64,000 nt of DNA from the NCBI GenBank assembly GCA_009193035.1, contig SWDT01000066.1:1-64000 (forward strand). Reading direction: 5' to 3'. A program made the translations under genes and the position numbers. Shown piece after piece: positions 51,677 through 62,826 of this stretch. The notes beneath the pieces were generated by a model. That model made no database searches, was not told the DNA's origin, and saw only the letters and a list, made by a program, of their open reading frames with translations. This DNA comes from Halicephalobus mephisto (Eukaryota > Nematoda > Chromadorea > Rhabditida > Panagrolaimidae). Each line of letters starts with the position of its first letter. Within the stretch, counting starts at the first letter, position 1.

Positions 51677-52161
51677 ATGGCGGGAATCCCGATCATGTAT
51701 GGCGGAGAGCCTATGTTCGTGGTCCAGATGAAGGATAACTGTCCTCACTTGGCTTCTGTGAAGGATGTTCCTCTGGACTTTGAAGAGACTCTGGACCTCA
51801 AGAAGAAGTGTACCGACTGCGAAGAAGCTCACGAGAATTGGATTTGCTTGAACTGCTATGGAGTATGTTGTCTTGAGTAGTTAGTAGCTATGACGTAATT
51901 GATTTCTTAGTTCTACTGCAGTCGTCATGTCAATGGACACAGCTTGAAGCACTTCACCGAGAATCCCGACCATTGCATGGTTTTCAGCTTAGCTGATTTG
52001 TCTCTATGGTATGGATTTTGCTTGAGACTGCCTTGATGGTATTCACTTTCAGGTGCCATGCATGCGATGACTATGTCGACAACCCCGTTGCCTTGCCGAT
52101 CCGAAACATTGTCCACGAAAAGAAGTTCGGCTGCCCTGTTCCAGGTCCATCTCGTGCTTAA
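51677..52161 (+). CDS. Stand-alone UBP-type zinc finger protein, HDAC6-like
   Basis: Three exons, 51677-51862, 51911-52008 and 52053-52161, encode only 130 aa. Almost the whole protein is one ZnF-UBP domain: CPHL, CTDCEEAHENWICLNCYG, FYCSRHVNGHSLKH, FSLADLSLWCHACDDYV and NIVHEKKFG. It most resembles the C-terminal finger of HDAC6. The Arg of the CSRH segment, the Trp of SLWC and the Tyr of DDY match residues that in HDAC6 hold the free C-terminal Gly-Gly of ubiquitin, so binding of unanchored ubiquitin is likely. No deacetylase or protease domain is attached. The start ATG follows directly on a TTTTGTAG acceptor-like site, 302 bp after the DOP1 stop. Confidence 0.85.
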
Positions 52162-52377
52162 GTGGCATTCCAAAATTCGGTTATTTCATTGTTTTTTATT
52201 TGCTCAAAATAATCTCCTGATTGTACTTCGTTCATATGAAAGACTAAAACTCCGACAAAAGTAGTGTAGTCTGTTGCCGATCGACATCGTCTGTTATCTT
52301 TAAAAGGAGCGCTTCCCCTTCTCACAAAATTTGTAGTTTTTTCATTTCTTCGATTTCCGTCTCTCCCATTATATGTC

Positions 52378-53390
52378 ATGTCTCTAGTTCCGGCATCTCA
52401 CCAATGGCTCAGACTCGACAAAATCAAAGAAGATAGCTTCCGGTAAGTATACTTATCTTTTTGCTTTGTAATTAATCTCCCATTTCAGAGGACAATGCGA
52501 TGCCCCAGGTCCTAAGTCGAGAGCTTTCGGAGGACAGGTTTTGGCTCAAGCCCTAAGGGCGGCTTATGCCACTGTTCCAAAGGGATATTATGTAAATAGT
52601 CTCCACTGTTACTTTATCAGGGGAGGCATGGAGAAGGAACCCATCATCTACGAAGTGAAAAGGATCAGGAACGGAAGGAATTTCTGTATCAGGACCGTGG
52701 AGGCTATCCAATTGGGCTCTATTATCCACTCGAGTGAATTCAGCTTCCAGAAGGTCAGTTACCTCATTTGTGAACCTGGCAACTCACTTGACATTTCAGG
52801 AAGAGGGGGTGTCCACTTTCGCTGTCTCTCCGCCATTCCCCCAAGTCGCCCGTCCAGAAAGCCTTCAGCCTTATACTATCTCCCGGGATCAGTACTTGGC
52901 CTCCGGCAAAGACCCCAACCTGGTCCGTCCTATCAACATGGCCAGAGTGGCTCCAAGATGCGAGATCCGACCTGTAGACCCCGAAATCTTCGTTCAAGGG
53001 TCAAAAGAGCCAGGAGTGATGACGCAATACATCTGGTTCACCTATTTGGACAAGGTCGAGGTCTCCGAGCCAGAGCTTGCTCACACAACTCTCGCTTACA
53101 TGTCCGATCTGACTTTGGTCGCTACAGGGTTACTTCCTTACACTCAGGGAACCAAGTTCAGTCTCTACACAAGCTTGGATCATTCCATGTGGTTCCACCA
53201 GTTTAGGTTCGATGTCAACGAATGGCTCCTTTATGAGAGCGAAGTCGTCGGTCATTCAGCCAATAGGAGTCTCGTCAATGCCAGGATCTGGTCCAGGAAT
53301 GGTCAGCTACTCTGCAGCACTTCCCAGGAAGTCCTCGTCTATCCAGATTCCGTGGCCAATGCGAAAAACGCTGAACAGTCCAAGCTTTGA
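52378..53390 (+). CDS. acot8: Peroxisomal acyl-CoA thioesterase, ACOT8 type
   Basis: Three exons, 52378-52442, 52489-52753 and 52800-53390, give 306 aa, close to the family's ~320. Two hotdog folds are visible. The first has FRGQCDAPGPKSRAFGGQVL and YVNSLHCYFIRGG; the second has LAYMSDLTLVATGLLP, TSLDHSMWFH and FDVNEWLLYESE. The Asp of SDLTL matches the catalytic Asp of TesB/ACOT8 enzymes, with the Ser/Thr-Leu-Asp-His segment nearby. The protein ends in SKL, a canonical type-1 peroxisomal targeting signal. It should hydrolyse acyl-CoAs and bile-acid or dicarboxylic CoA esters to free acid and CoA in peroxisomes. It starts 216 bp after the zinc-finger gene on the same strand and converges on ATG4 with 55 bp between stops. 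Confidence 0.94.
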
Positions 53391-53412
53391 AATCGTTGGA
53401 GTTGATAAAATT

Positions 53413-53418
53413 TTTATT
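53413..53418 (-). terminator. Polyadenylation signal AATAAA for ATG4
   Basis: AATAAA on the minus strand, 27 bp past the ATG4 stop codon and inside the 55-bp gap shared with the facing ACOT8 gene. The distance is normal for a cleavage signal, and the 3' ends of the two genes must overlap or nearly so. Confidence 0.5.
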
Positions 53419-53445
53419 CTGAAATTCTGTACAAGGCAATGTTTG

Positions 53446-54919
53446 TCAAGGCATCAAGACTTCAAATTCTTCGTCACTATCAAATTTTGGATCTCCAAAG
53501 TCGTCGAATTCTGAAATCACCAGTTCTTATCCGGTGTAGTGAGGAGAACTCACCTTTTAGTTTGAGCGCTTCGTCGTCGCCGAGGTAGGGGACAAATTTC
53601 GGGAACCCAGGTGGCCTCTTCTCTAATAACTCGAATAATGGTGGTTTTGACGCGGCAATCATTGGTTTCAGTCTCTCGATGAGATCAATGTAGTCGTCTT
53701 CACAACAGCACAGGAAGGATAAAGCGAGCGAGGGATCTAAAGATTCGAAATCCATGTGCATTAGATAGGGGCAATGGAAAGTCGAATCATCGAAGTTATC
53801 TGAATCCGACCCTGAAGGAGAATCACTTCTCTCTGTCGGGCATTCCATTTCCCTCAATATATTATTCTTAGTCGTTTCCGGAGAACTAGGTTCCGAGGTA
53901 ACTGCATTCGCTGGGTTGTCGACCATCTCCATGCTCGTTCTGGAGTCATTCGACTGGATCCCCGAGACATCACTTTGAGGATCACTTCCGATGGATTCCA
54001 TCTGATCGGAATCGATGTTGACAGCTTCTTGGCAGATATGGGGATCGAGATAAAGGAGTTTGTCGTTCGCTATTCCATAAAAGTAAACAGCATGATTCGG
54101 TCTTCCTCCGATGATTCCAGTGCATTGAGGCAGTTTGAAGTAATCTTGTATCGCGGGCAGATAACACCTGTTTATCGTAGTCAACCCTAATCTGAGAGGG
54201 ACGATGATCAATAACGGTCTCCAGAACTCTTCTTCTGGACTTTCCTTCGAAGTTTCGGGAGACTGTTCCTTATTGGGTGTCGAGATATCGACGAGATCCT
54301 TAGAAGGAGGTTTGGCCCTCGCCATTGTTCGGACATCACTGGAAATAAGAATATTATCCATGGCCACATGAATGGCCATTTTTGCCCAGTCGTCGTAAAA
54401 ATCACGAGTTTCTTCAACACTTGGGCAATTGTGTTCGGACCAAACCATTCACCTAAAGCTTTCCCCTCTGATACACCCATTTGAGCTGAAATAAAAGACA
54501 ATTATTTGACGTCATTATCCAAGGATCACCTATCTGATGGAGGGAATACAAGACGTTCTTTTATCTTGGAACATCCTTAGCAGCTTCCTGTATGTTTCAT
54601 TCTTGGAATTCCGTTCCCATTCCCATGTCCTGCCGAGCTGAATGACAGATAATGATTGGGCTAATAACATTTGCCCACACCGAAGCATACAACCCCATCC
54701 TTGGTCTGAAGTTGGTCCAGTTCCACCAATAGCTGGGAAGTTTTTCCGGTAAGTGAACCAGATTCTCGACGTTGTAAACTTCTTCACAAATTCTATATCC
54801 TTTGAACAAAAGCAATGACCCAGTAAATAAACAAACTCAGACCCCTCGATGACCGTAGAGTTGTCAATATCCGCAAAACCAGCTTCCAACGAGAAATACG
54901 TCTCCATCAGACGATCCAT
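53446..54919 (-). CDS. atg4: Cysteine protease ATG4 (autophagin), with two apparent frameshifts
   Basis: Exons 54530-54919, 53554-54485 and 53446-53510. The catalytic Cys lies in SDQGWGCMLRCGQM, after WFTYRKNFPAIGGTGPTSD. The catalytic Asp and His are in LLYLDPH, after GGRPNHAVYFYG. An acidic Ser-rich insert of about 60 residues follows, then SLALSFLCCCEDDYIDL and a C-terminus EEFEVLMP, which carries an LC3-interacting motif (FEVL) like that of vertebrate ATG4B. ATG4 trims ATG8/LC3 precursors and removes lipid from membrane-bound ATG8. Two reading-frame breaks are present. One is between KRTS and LYSLHQIAQMG near 54550; the other is between QVLKKLVIF and DDWAKMAIHVAMDN in the run of five A at 54397-54401. 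Each is explained by one missing base in a T-run of the coding strand. They may be sequence errors or true damage. The start ATG follows a TTTTCAG acceptor. Confidence 0.9.
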
Positions 54920-55055
54920 GGACTGAAAATCATGAATTACTCAAAAGACACCAGAAACAAAGTATTATTGGATTATCCAATTAGGTTTCTACCAAGAACA
55001 ACAACATCTTTCATATAAATTTAAACGAAAACTCAACAACGCTTTCAAAGGAAAG

Positions 55056-55509
55056 TCACATGTTATTCGTGTCACGCTTTTCGATTCTTCTCAAATCCTT
55101 CTTCTTGGCTCTCTTCAGCTTAGCAGTGTTCCTGATGACTTGCACGATCTCAGCCTTGCGTTCATTCGCCTTCTTGCGTTCTTCCTTTTCCTTTTTAGCC
55201 TGGATGATAGCTTGTTTCTCCTCTGCTAACCTATCTTTGATCGCTTGCTTCTGAGCTTTGAACTGCTCTTTCAGAGCTTTCTCCTTCTTCTTGGTCTCCC
55301 ATGAAGTCTTCAACGCTTTGGCTTTAACAATTCCAGTCATTCTAAACCAAATCGATATATCAATTGATAAAAAACAAAACAAACCGACTGTCACGTTTCA
55401 CCGGCTCCTTCCACCATCTTCCACTCTTCCACTTACCACGAGGAACATCGTCCGGTTTGGGTTGTTCTTCTGGAGGGGAAGTATCCATTGATTCTAAAGC
55501 TTCAGCCAT
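55056..55509 (-). CDS. ccdc86: Coiled-coil domain-containing protein 86 (Cgr1 family)
   Basis: Two exons, 55385-55509 and 55056-55341, encode 136 aa. The N-terminus is acidic and Pro-rich, followed by GKWKSGRWWKEP and LKTSWE, a long highly charged Lys/Glu helix, and the family signature ERKAEIVQVIRNTAKLKRAK and LRRIEKRDT near the end. Cgr1/CCDC86 proteins are nucleolar and act in processing of pre-rRNA and large-subunit assembly; in vertebrates the protein also coats mitotic chromosomes. It is shorter than vertebrate CCDC86, which has a long N-terminal extension, and is nearer the yeast Cgr1 size. It lies just upstream of ATG4 on the same strand, about 140 bp away, so the two could share a transcript. 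Confidence 0.92.
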
Positions 55510-57932
55510 TTGACTCGAAGAAGCTGGGGAAAATTGGAACGAACTTATATACAGTTTTTAGAAATTTTCAAACGGAAACATGCGCTATTTTTCGTTCCAG
55601 GAGTCCCGATTGGGAATTAGACAGCTGGTTTTCTCCGGGATAGGTTTTTTTAGACGACGCCAGCAATTTCCATGTTTTAGTGGTCTTGTTTTCGAACTTT
55701 CCCCGTTGGTAATGGGAAAACAGTTTTCTGGGAAAATCCTGAATTATTCTTTGACCATTTTCTATTCCTTCTATTTTAGGTTAGTGGGAAACTCCCATTG
55801 TTCCTAGAACTTTTGCCTTCTCTTCCGCTTCTTTGGACTTTTTGAGGAATGCAAAACAAAGCAGTCAGTTCTCCCAGAATGGTTGCTTTTGGTTTAGGCC
55901 TATTGTTCACTTCTTGAAGATCTTGAAGACCAAAAATTGAGCCGGAAGTCGTTCTTAGGAGATTTATCTAAAATATTCAATTTGGGCTACATTTGTCGAC
56001 AATGATTGCTGCAAAAATAAAAATCCCCCACTTGAAAGAGGTTTGTTATTTTTTAATTTACTTGTATGTGTTAAGCTACTCCTACTTAAAAACCGAAGAG
56101 TTTCCAAATTATGGCCAGAAGCAAAGTTTAATCCCGGTTAATAGTCTTGTCCGAAACGTCAGCATCTCCCACGATTTGGAGTCAGCCAGTTTTGCCTAAA
56201 GGGTTTTGGAGGAAGTAAGCTGAAAATAGTCTCAGTTTTTCTTTGGCTGTTTGTTATTCTGTTATTTGAGATTTTACATGTGTGTCATGTAACTCGAGAT
56301 TAGGGTGCTGGAGCATTTTCTAGCCAACTGCGCAACCCAATTGCAAAAATCGGAACTGCACAGGCAAGGAATGCATTCAAATGGTGAATTAACTGACTGA
56401 GAGCTGAACTTGTCCGTGAATCTGACTCATTCGGCAATCTGAGGTTCAGACAGCATTTCTGACTTCTAAGGTACTATTTAATGTGCTTATTAACTATGTT
56501 TCAAAGTCTTCATTTTGGGTTGCTATGACGAAAGTCCGGGATTCCAACCAGGCTGCGTTCACTGCTTAAGATAATCTACTTAAAATAAAACCTAGTCTTA
56601 GCTTGAAATTCGACTTTTGTATTTAATCAAGATAATAGTTCCATTAAGTTATTATCTTCTCTGTAAGCATCCGTTAAGTCTTTCTACGATAACTCTTGCT
56701 TTCTGGAATAAATCCATATCCTATTCAAATGCGCTGCAGATCCTTCCACAAACATGCACTTTTGTTTTTTTTCTCCCACGATATTCCCTAACTCGTAAAA
56801 CTCTGTTTTTCTATTTTGAAAGAGTTCAGGAATGGAGATTGTTATTTTTCCATTTGGAAACGGAAAAGAAAACATGTAGCTTCAAAATTCATCTGTGGGA
56901 GTTTAGCTTCTTTTGCTGCTTCCCTTCATGCTCTTTCCATGTTCATTTCCTCCTTTTTCAAATAAGTTTCGCTTCAGGGGCAATTAGCCTCGGGTAGTAA
57001 AAAGATTTCGGTTACCCGGAATAATGTTCCTTCTGACGTAAAATGTTCAAATGCAAATTTTTAGACAGTAATTTTTCGGGGAAAGCATTTCGAGCCCTCA
57101 GGGGAATTAAACTTCACTTTGACTGAGAATTCTGCTTTCAATTGTCCTTCGTCCAAAAGTCCCATTTTGATGGATTTATTTCACTTTTCCGGAGGATCTT
57201 GACGCTTGTTTATTGAAACGTTGCAAGAAGCCCTGATTTGTGTTTAATTAATTTTCAATTGATTTTGAAATTTAATTGACCGTAATCCACTAGACCAAAG
57301 ACTGCTGAATAGAAACTGTTCTTTGGTACAAGAAAGCCTTCAGGAAAAGGCCTCAATAAAAGTGGCCAAAAGAAAGTGTAAGCTTCTTCAGAATGCCGGC
57401 CTTTCAGCGAGGCACGCGAGTCACTTCTAGTCGATAGCGGCACATGGCCGCCGGGGACACCACTTCTTGTCGATAAACCGGCTTTTGAAAACAATTTCGG
57501 CTAAATTGAAATTGTTTTTAAATATTTGTTTTATTGATTTTTTCCACACATTCTCTGACCAATTTTCTCGTTTTGTGTTCGATCGACCTCGTTAGTTGCC
57601 AGCAATCAATCCGATCACGAGAATAGTAAACAGACCAGTTTATGACCAAACTTGAATTGCAATTTTAATCTTTCGAAAATACACACCTCCAGGTGGAATT
57701 CCCTCATTACCATAATCTTTTGACTTTTGGGGGTTGCACAAAAACGAATCCACATGATCAGCCTCCACTCGAATTAACCTAGTACAGTGTGACATGGACA
57801 GTCATTCCGTCCTTCCTCGCACCAATCAGTTGACACGTTTGCATTTGACTAAAATGCCCTAACGTGGTTATTGTTGTTCGTTGTTATTTTTGCCAAAGAA
57901 GAAAAATAATTTTCTAAATCCCTGGATTAACC
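55510..57932. other. Intergenic region between CCDC86 and the OXR1-like gene
   Basis: 2.4 kb, mostly AT-rich, between divergent genes. A GC-rich patch at about 57390-57490 contains a duplicated 15-mer (57422-57436 and 57461-57475). A minus-strand frame there (57255-57494) shows no recognisable family. No tRNA or other RNA gene was identified. Confidence 0.5.
57422..57475. repeat. Short direct repeat in a GC-rich patch
   Basis: Two copies of a 15-mer, CACTTCTAGTCGATA at 57422 and CACTTCTTGTCGATA at 57461, with one mismatch. Flanking CCGGC strings occur on both sides. The role is unknown. Confidence 0.5.
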
Positions 57933-60900
57933 ATGTTCTCCAGAGAAGGGCTGCCTATAGATCGGCTTTTCAAGGTATTTTTTACTCGTTTTGGCAAATA
58001 TGGCGTTATTGACCATTGTACAGAAGGATGGTCGGTTCAGATGTTGGAACTAGGACTTTTCGGGGAAAACGTTTCAACTTTCAAAGTGCAGGATATTTTT
58101 GACCTTTAAAAACTATTTGCTCTTGGAAACTTGAGTAAACACGGCTTCGGCAGGGTAATTTTGAATTTTACTTAAGTCACATCATTTTTCTTGTGAGCTT
58201 CATTGTGAGGTTACTTTTTATCTTTATCGATTGATCATGAGAGAATCTGGTAAACAGATAAGGATTATTGGTGACAGAGGGAAATTTGTATTATCTCTTA
58301 TTTGGTCATTGATGCACGAGTTCAGATCTAGCTGTTTATATTGAATTTCATAACAACGAACTTTGTATACTGATCAAAGTTCGAAATTACTTTTTGCACC
58401 TTCTTCGATTAGTCAACATGAAAACGTGGAACAGTTTTGCTCAGTTTACTGGTCGCTAGCTCCCGCTCTCGGGAAAGAGGTCAGGTTGTGATCGATTAGA
58501 TTTGTTTTCAGATTGTTTCCAGAACGGATCTTTATTGTTTTATCCTGCTTATCTGTTCCACTAACCCTTTTGTGCTCTGTTATATTTCTCAATCTTTGAT
58601 TCTTTGCTTTAGTCTTGTTCAAGTAGGAAATGACTGTTTTTATATGAAATTTTAGTTCTCGCTTGTTTGGGTTGTTGTTTATATAAAATCCCCACACAAC
58701 TATTAATGTCTTTACTTTTCAGATCTTTACTACCCCTTCAACAGATTCAGTGACGGTGGAAGCCCCGCACGACAGCACGGAAGTCGGCGGCGGTCGTTCT
58801 GCTCGATCTGCTTCTGTTTCTTCTTCCAGCATGAAGTCCTCAGTAGAGACCAAGGACTATGAAGTCCGAGATTGTGATACAATAGAAGGAATCGCTGCCA
58901 GTCATGACTGCACTGTCGGGGAACTTGTCAAGCTCAACAAAATGCATTCCAGAATGGTTAGTTGTTTTCCTTACGATTCGCATTTCATCCACGAAACAAT
59001 TCTTCGACTTGGTTGATTTATGCAACGTTTGCAATTGTATTGCTCACCAACTTGTGGAAATGCTATTGATTTCTCGCGAAATGCGACTATTCCAACTTGG
59101 TTATTGATTTTCTCTTTATAAAAACTCTTTAGGTCTTCCCAGGGCAACACATCATGGTTCCAATTCCTACATCCAACGCTTCTAACGAATACATTCCTCT
59201 CTCCACTTCGCCATCCAAGAAGATGTCTCAAGCTTCAGTCTTTGCTGATTACTCATTTCCTGATAGTTGCGCAGGTTTGTTTCTCTTCCAAGTTCATATA
59301 TAAATCTGGACATGCAGCTTCCCAGTCCTCACTGGTGAAACCTCCAGGACATGCAGTCCGCCAGCAGAGTGATTCTGGAAGTACTGGACCTCTTTCCTCA
59401 AGACATGAGTCAACTGCCAGTGGTACTCTCCCTGGACAGATTGACACAGAGGACACTGATTGCCTAAGACGGTTTTTGAAGGTGAAAGTAAAGCAAGTAA
59501 CGGAATCAGATGGCACTGTTACTGGAACTTTGTTGATTACTCCGAACTGTATCATGTTCGATCCAGACTTGGTGCACCCGTTGGTGAAAGAGAAAGGCCC
59601 AGATCTTTATGGAATGGTTGCTAAGTGAGTTTATTTTGACTAATATGAATATTAATGAGTTCTTTCAGTATGGATGACATTGTATCAGTGTCAGTATTCA
59701 AACACGATCATTCCTTAGTTGAGGGCAGTGAGAATCAAGAACTGGACAAAAAACCCTCGTTTGATTGCGGGGATAATTCTTCGGATATTTTTACCGATTC
59801 AGAAGGCACTTCTCAAAGTAGCGAGTTGGCAGAACCAGTCAGTCCTAATCCTCCGATGACTTTGACTATGGCCAAAGAACAGCAATTACCGTCAATTGAA
59901 GAGGAAAGCCACTTGAAGGGAACTCCAGAAACTCCGGCTAATCCTTCGGCCACGTTGGCTGCTGTGGATACGAAGAAACGATCTATTTCTGATGCAGGAC
60001 GTGTTGGCATTGAGAATGGCCAGAATTTGTCCTCTAGTGCAGGAGCTTTGGATGACACAGACCGACCGAGAAGTCATTCTGATCTTCAACCAAGTACGAG
60101 CCTAGATTCGAGTCAGCAGAAATCTGGGTTCTCTCGCTTCTCCCCGAATATGACGAGAAGATCCTTCGGAAGACTCGGAAGGACCCTCAGCAATAGAGCT
60201 AACAGCATCAAAGGAACAGTAACGTCTGGAGCGCAAACAGTCGCCTCAGGCACTCAGAAAGTCGCTCATGGTGTTGTCACCCATACGAAATCAGCCGCTG
60301 ATCATATCCAATCAGGAATCCAAACCGGAGCTAAGGCCGTTGCTTCTGTTCCTGGAAGCTTGGTCAACGTCGGCTCAGGGATCTTGCAAGAAGGACAGGA
60401 CCTCTATGGGTCGTTTGTGGCAGAATTGAAGGGAGAACAGCCCAAGTCTCCTGTGGCTTTGAAGAGGGAAAGAAGTTTAGCAACTTTGGAATCATTGAAA
60501 CAGAAGACTATGACGGCTAGAACATCATCATTGGCTCAGAACATGGATATCGTATTTGCCAATACCTCAACTAGTGATGAATTATCTGAATTGTTTTCGA
60601 CTCCACAGCTGGTTGGACAGACAGCTCCGATTATTGGAACTCCTCCGGATCCTCCTCATTACATGACGATTCGAGTTGATAGGAAGAGGATGACGAAGAA
60701 AAGTAAGTTGCCTGTCCCGAAGATGTGAATTTACACATACATTTGCGATTTTAGAGAAGATTAATTATGATGATGCCCTCGGTGGGATTCGTCATGCCTC
60801 AGTGAGCTCTACAAGTGATCCACTTGATCAACCATTTGGCAACAAAAGGAGATGCGAATTCTGGTTTGCTATCCCCAGGACATCAGCAGAAGCTATTTAC

Positions 60901-61833
60901 CATTTCCTATTGATTTGGTCGCCAGGACAAGCTAACACTGAAGAAGACTCAAAGGAAGACGTCGAAAATATTCCTGATCAACCTCAAAAGGTGAATCAAA
61001 AGAAGGGGTTGATTGTCCTTGATTCGAGTACAGAGGAGTCCAAAGTTATGTCGAGCTCGAAAATCGACGATGGTTGTTGGTTCAATAGCTTCGGTCATGG
61101 ATTAGTCAGAGACTGGGAGATTATCACTGTGAGAGAACTGTGCAGAAGACTGTCACTCGAAGAAGAATATGACGGCACTGAAATTCCCTTGCCAGAAGGA
61201 TCCACGCAATCCCAGATCCTAGATGAATTCATGATCAGACAAATTGCAGAAGTCTTGCCTCCGAGAGCAGAAGGGTATCCATGGGTCCAGATTTACAACA
61301 GCGAGAAAAACGGGTTTTCGTTGACTACATTATACAGGTTGGGTTCACTTTTGTTTTGAAGTAGTTTATGGAAGAAATTGCAGGAAGATGGAGCCGTGGG
61401 TAGATGAAATGTCTCCGATTCTGTTGATTGTCCGAGATATCCAAGGACATGTCTTCGGAGCCATGACTAGTCATGCTCTCAAGCCTTGTGAGCACTACTA
61501 CGGAACTGCTGATGCATGTTTTCTATTTAGGTTTACTGGAAAGGTGCCCCATACAAGGTAATCGTTATCAACAGTTGACCAATATAATGTTATCTCACTT
61601 TCAGGGAGCTTCGCCACTATGAATGGACAGGAGACAACCAGTTCTTTATCAATGCTACCAAAGAATCTATCTCTATCGGCTCTGGGCAAGGTCATTCAGG
61701 CCTTTGGCTAGATGCAGACCTTAATCACGGACGTTCTCAACGGTGCAAGACCTTTGACAACGAGCCACTTGCAGGAGGAAGCGAAGAAGACTTTGTAATT
61801 CAGTTTGTCGAAGCATTCGGGTTCAGCATGTAA
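57933..61833 (+). CDS. OXR1/NCOA7-like protein (LysM, GRAM and TLDc domains)
   Basis: Eight exons: 57933-57974, 58723-58956, 59133-59274, 59318-59624, 59669-60702, 60755-61337, 61384-61557 and 61605-61833, giving 914 aa, like NCOA7 (~940) and OXR1 (~870). The first exon (MFSREGLPIDRLF) is inferred from frame and donor only. Domains: LysM (YEVRDCDTIEGIAASHDCTV through GQHIMVPIP, split by an intron); GRAM-like (FLKVKVKQVTES, GTLLITPNCIMFDP, DIVSVSVF); a long disordered Ser-rich region with an Ala/Gly/Thr helix; and the C-terminal TLDc domain (LLIVRDIQGHVFGAM, YYGTADACFLFRF, FKWTGD-like YEWTGDNQFF, GLWLDADLNHGRSQRCKTFDN). TLDc proteins protect against oxidative stress and bind and disassemble the V-ATPase. 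AATAAA lies at 61919-61924. Confidence 0.92.
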
Positions 61834-62826
61834 TCCATAATTTTTATCTCCTCCAGAATCAGCAAGAATTTCCTTGTAGAATTTCCAAAAGATATTTTTG
61901 ACAGGTTAAATGTGTAATAATAAATTATTTACTTAAACCAGAATTCCTCGGAGATTTTTCGTAAAAGCTTTAGAGCGGCGTCTTGTTCTAAAAGATCAAA
62001 GGAGTTTGGTGCGCGCGTACCCAGTCTGTCCTCTCGCTGTGGTTATCGGCATGGCTTGCAAGTGCAGACTGCTTGTTTTTGGGATCTTTTCCCTCCCATA
62101 GGACCTTCTGTTTGATGTGAATTTAACTCTTCTCTAAATAAAACGACTTCCCAACCGCTAATCTAATTTAAAGGATCTCGATGTTGAGCTTTTGAGTCTT
62201 GATAATCTATCGTGAAATTTCGTGCAAAGATCATCTATTATCAGGTCAATTTTATTGACACTAGCAACTGGTTGGTGAACCACTTTTTTCTTTGCCAGAC
62301 TAGTTGATCTCGACATAATGTCGATGATTGTCTGCGATTGCTCTTATCAATCAAATATACCTTTGAAAATTTGATGTTTAATCTTTAGGTAATTGAAGTA
62401 TTGTAACTTGGTTGGTTATTCGGCTATGAAAAACTTTAAAATTGATCACTTAATTTATACTGAGTGAATTGTCGGTTAAAAGTTGTAGAGAAAAAACTAG
62501 TTTTATCAGCTGGAATGGTCTTTGAAGATTGCCAAAACCGCTTTTATTTTTTACAACTTGACGTATCTGTCTATCATTTTGATTAGTGGTTCTATAGAAG
62601 TCAACTATCGACTGATTCTGCGCAGGTCAATCATGGGATGAATTTCTTCAATGATAAGACTTTTTAACGAGTGCGGATGTCCTCTCGCTCTACTGTCAGT
62701 TCGAGAAGGAACTCGTGGTCGTGATCTCTATCTTTTTTCGGGGTTAGCAAAAAGCAACTGAAAAATTGTGGTTTTTGCCGATAGCACGACCTGAGGTCTT
62801 ATACACATAGCGTTCTTTTCAGCGTC
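61834..62826. other. Intergenic region before the adenylation-domain gene
   Basis: About 1 kb of AT-rich sequence with AATAAA at 61919-61924 for the upstream gene. The 5'UTR and promoter of the last gene should be here. Nothing else was recognised. Confidence 0.5.

Noticed and set aside
57255..57494. 79-codon minus-strand frame in a GC-rich patch
   Set aside because: No recognisable motif or conserved domain; the frame contains a small direct repeat and stands alone without promoter or splice evidence.
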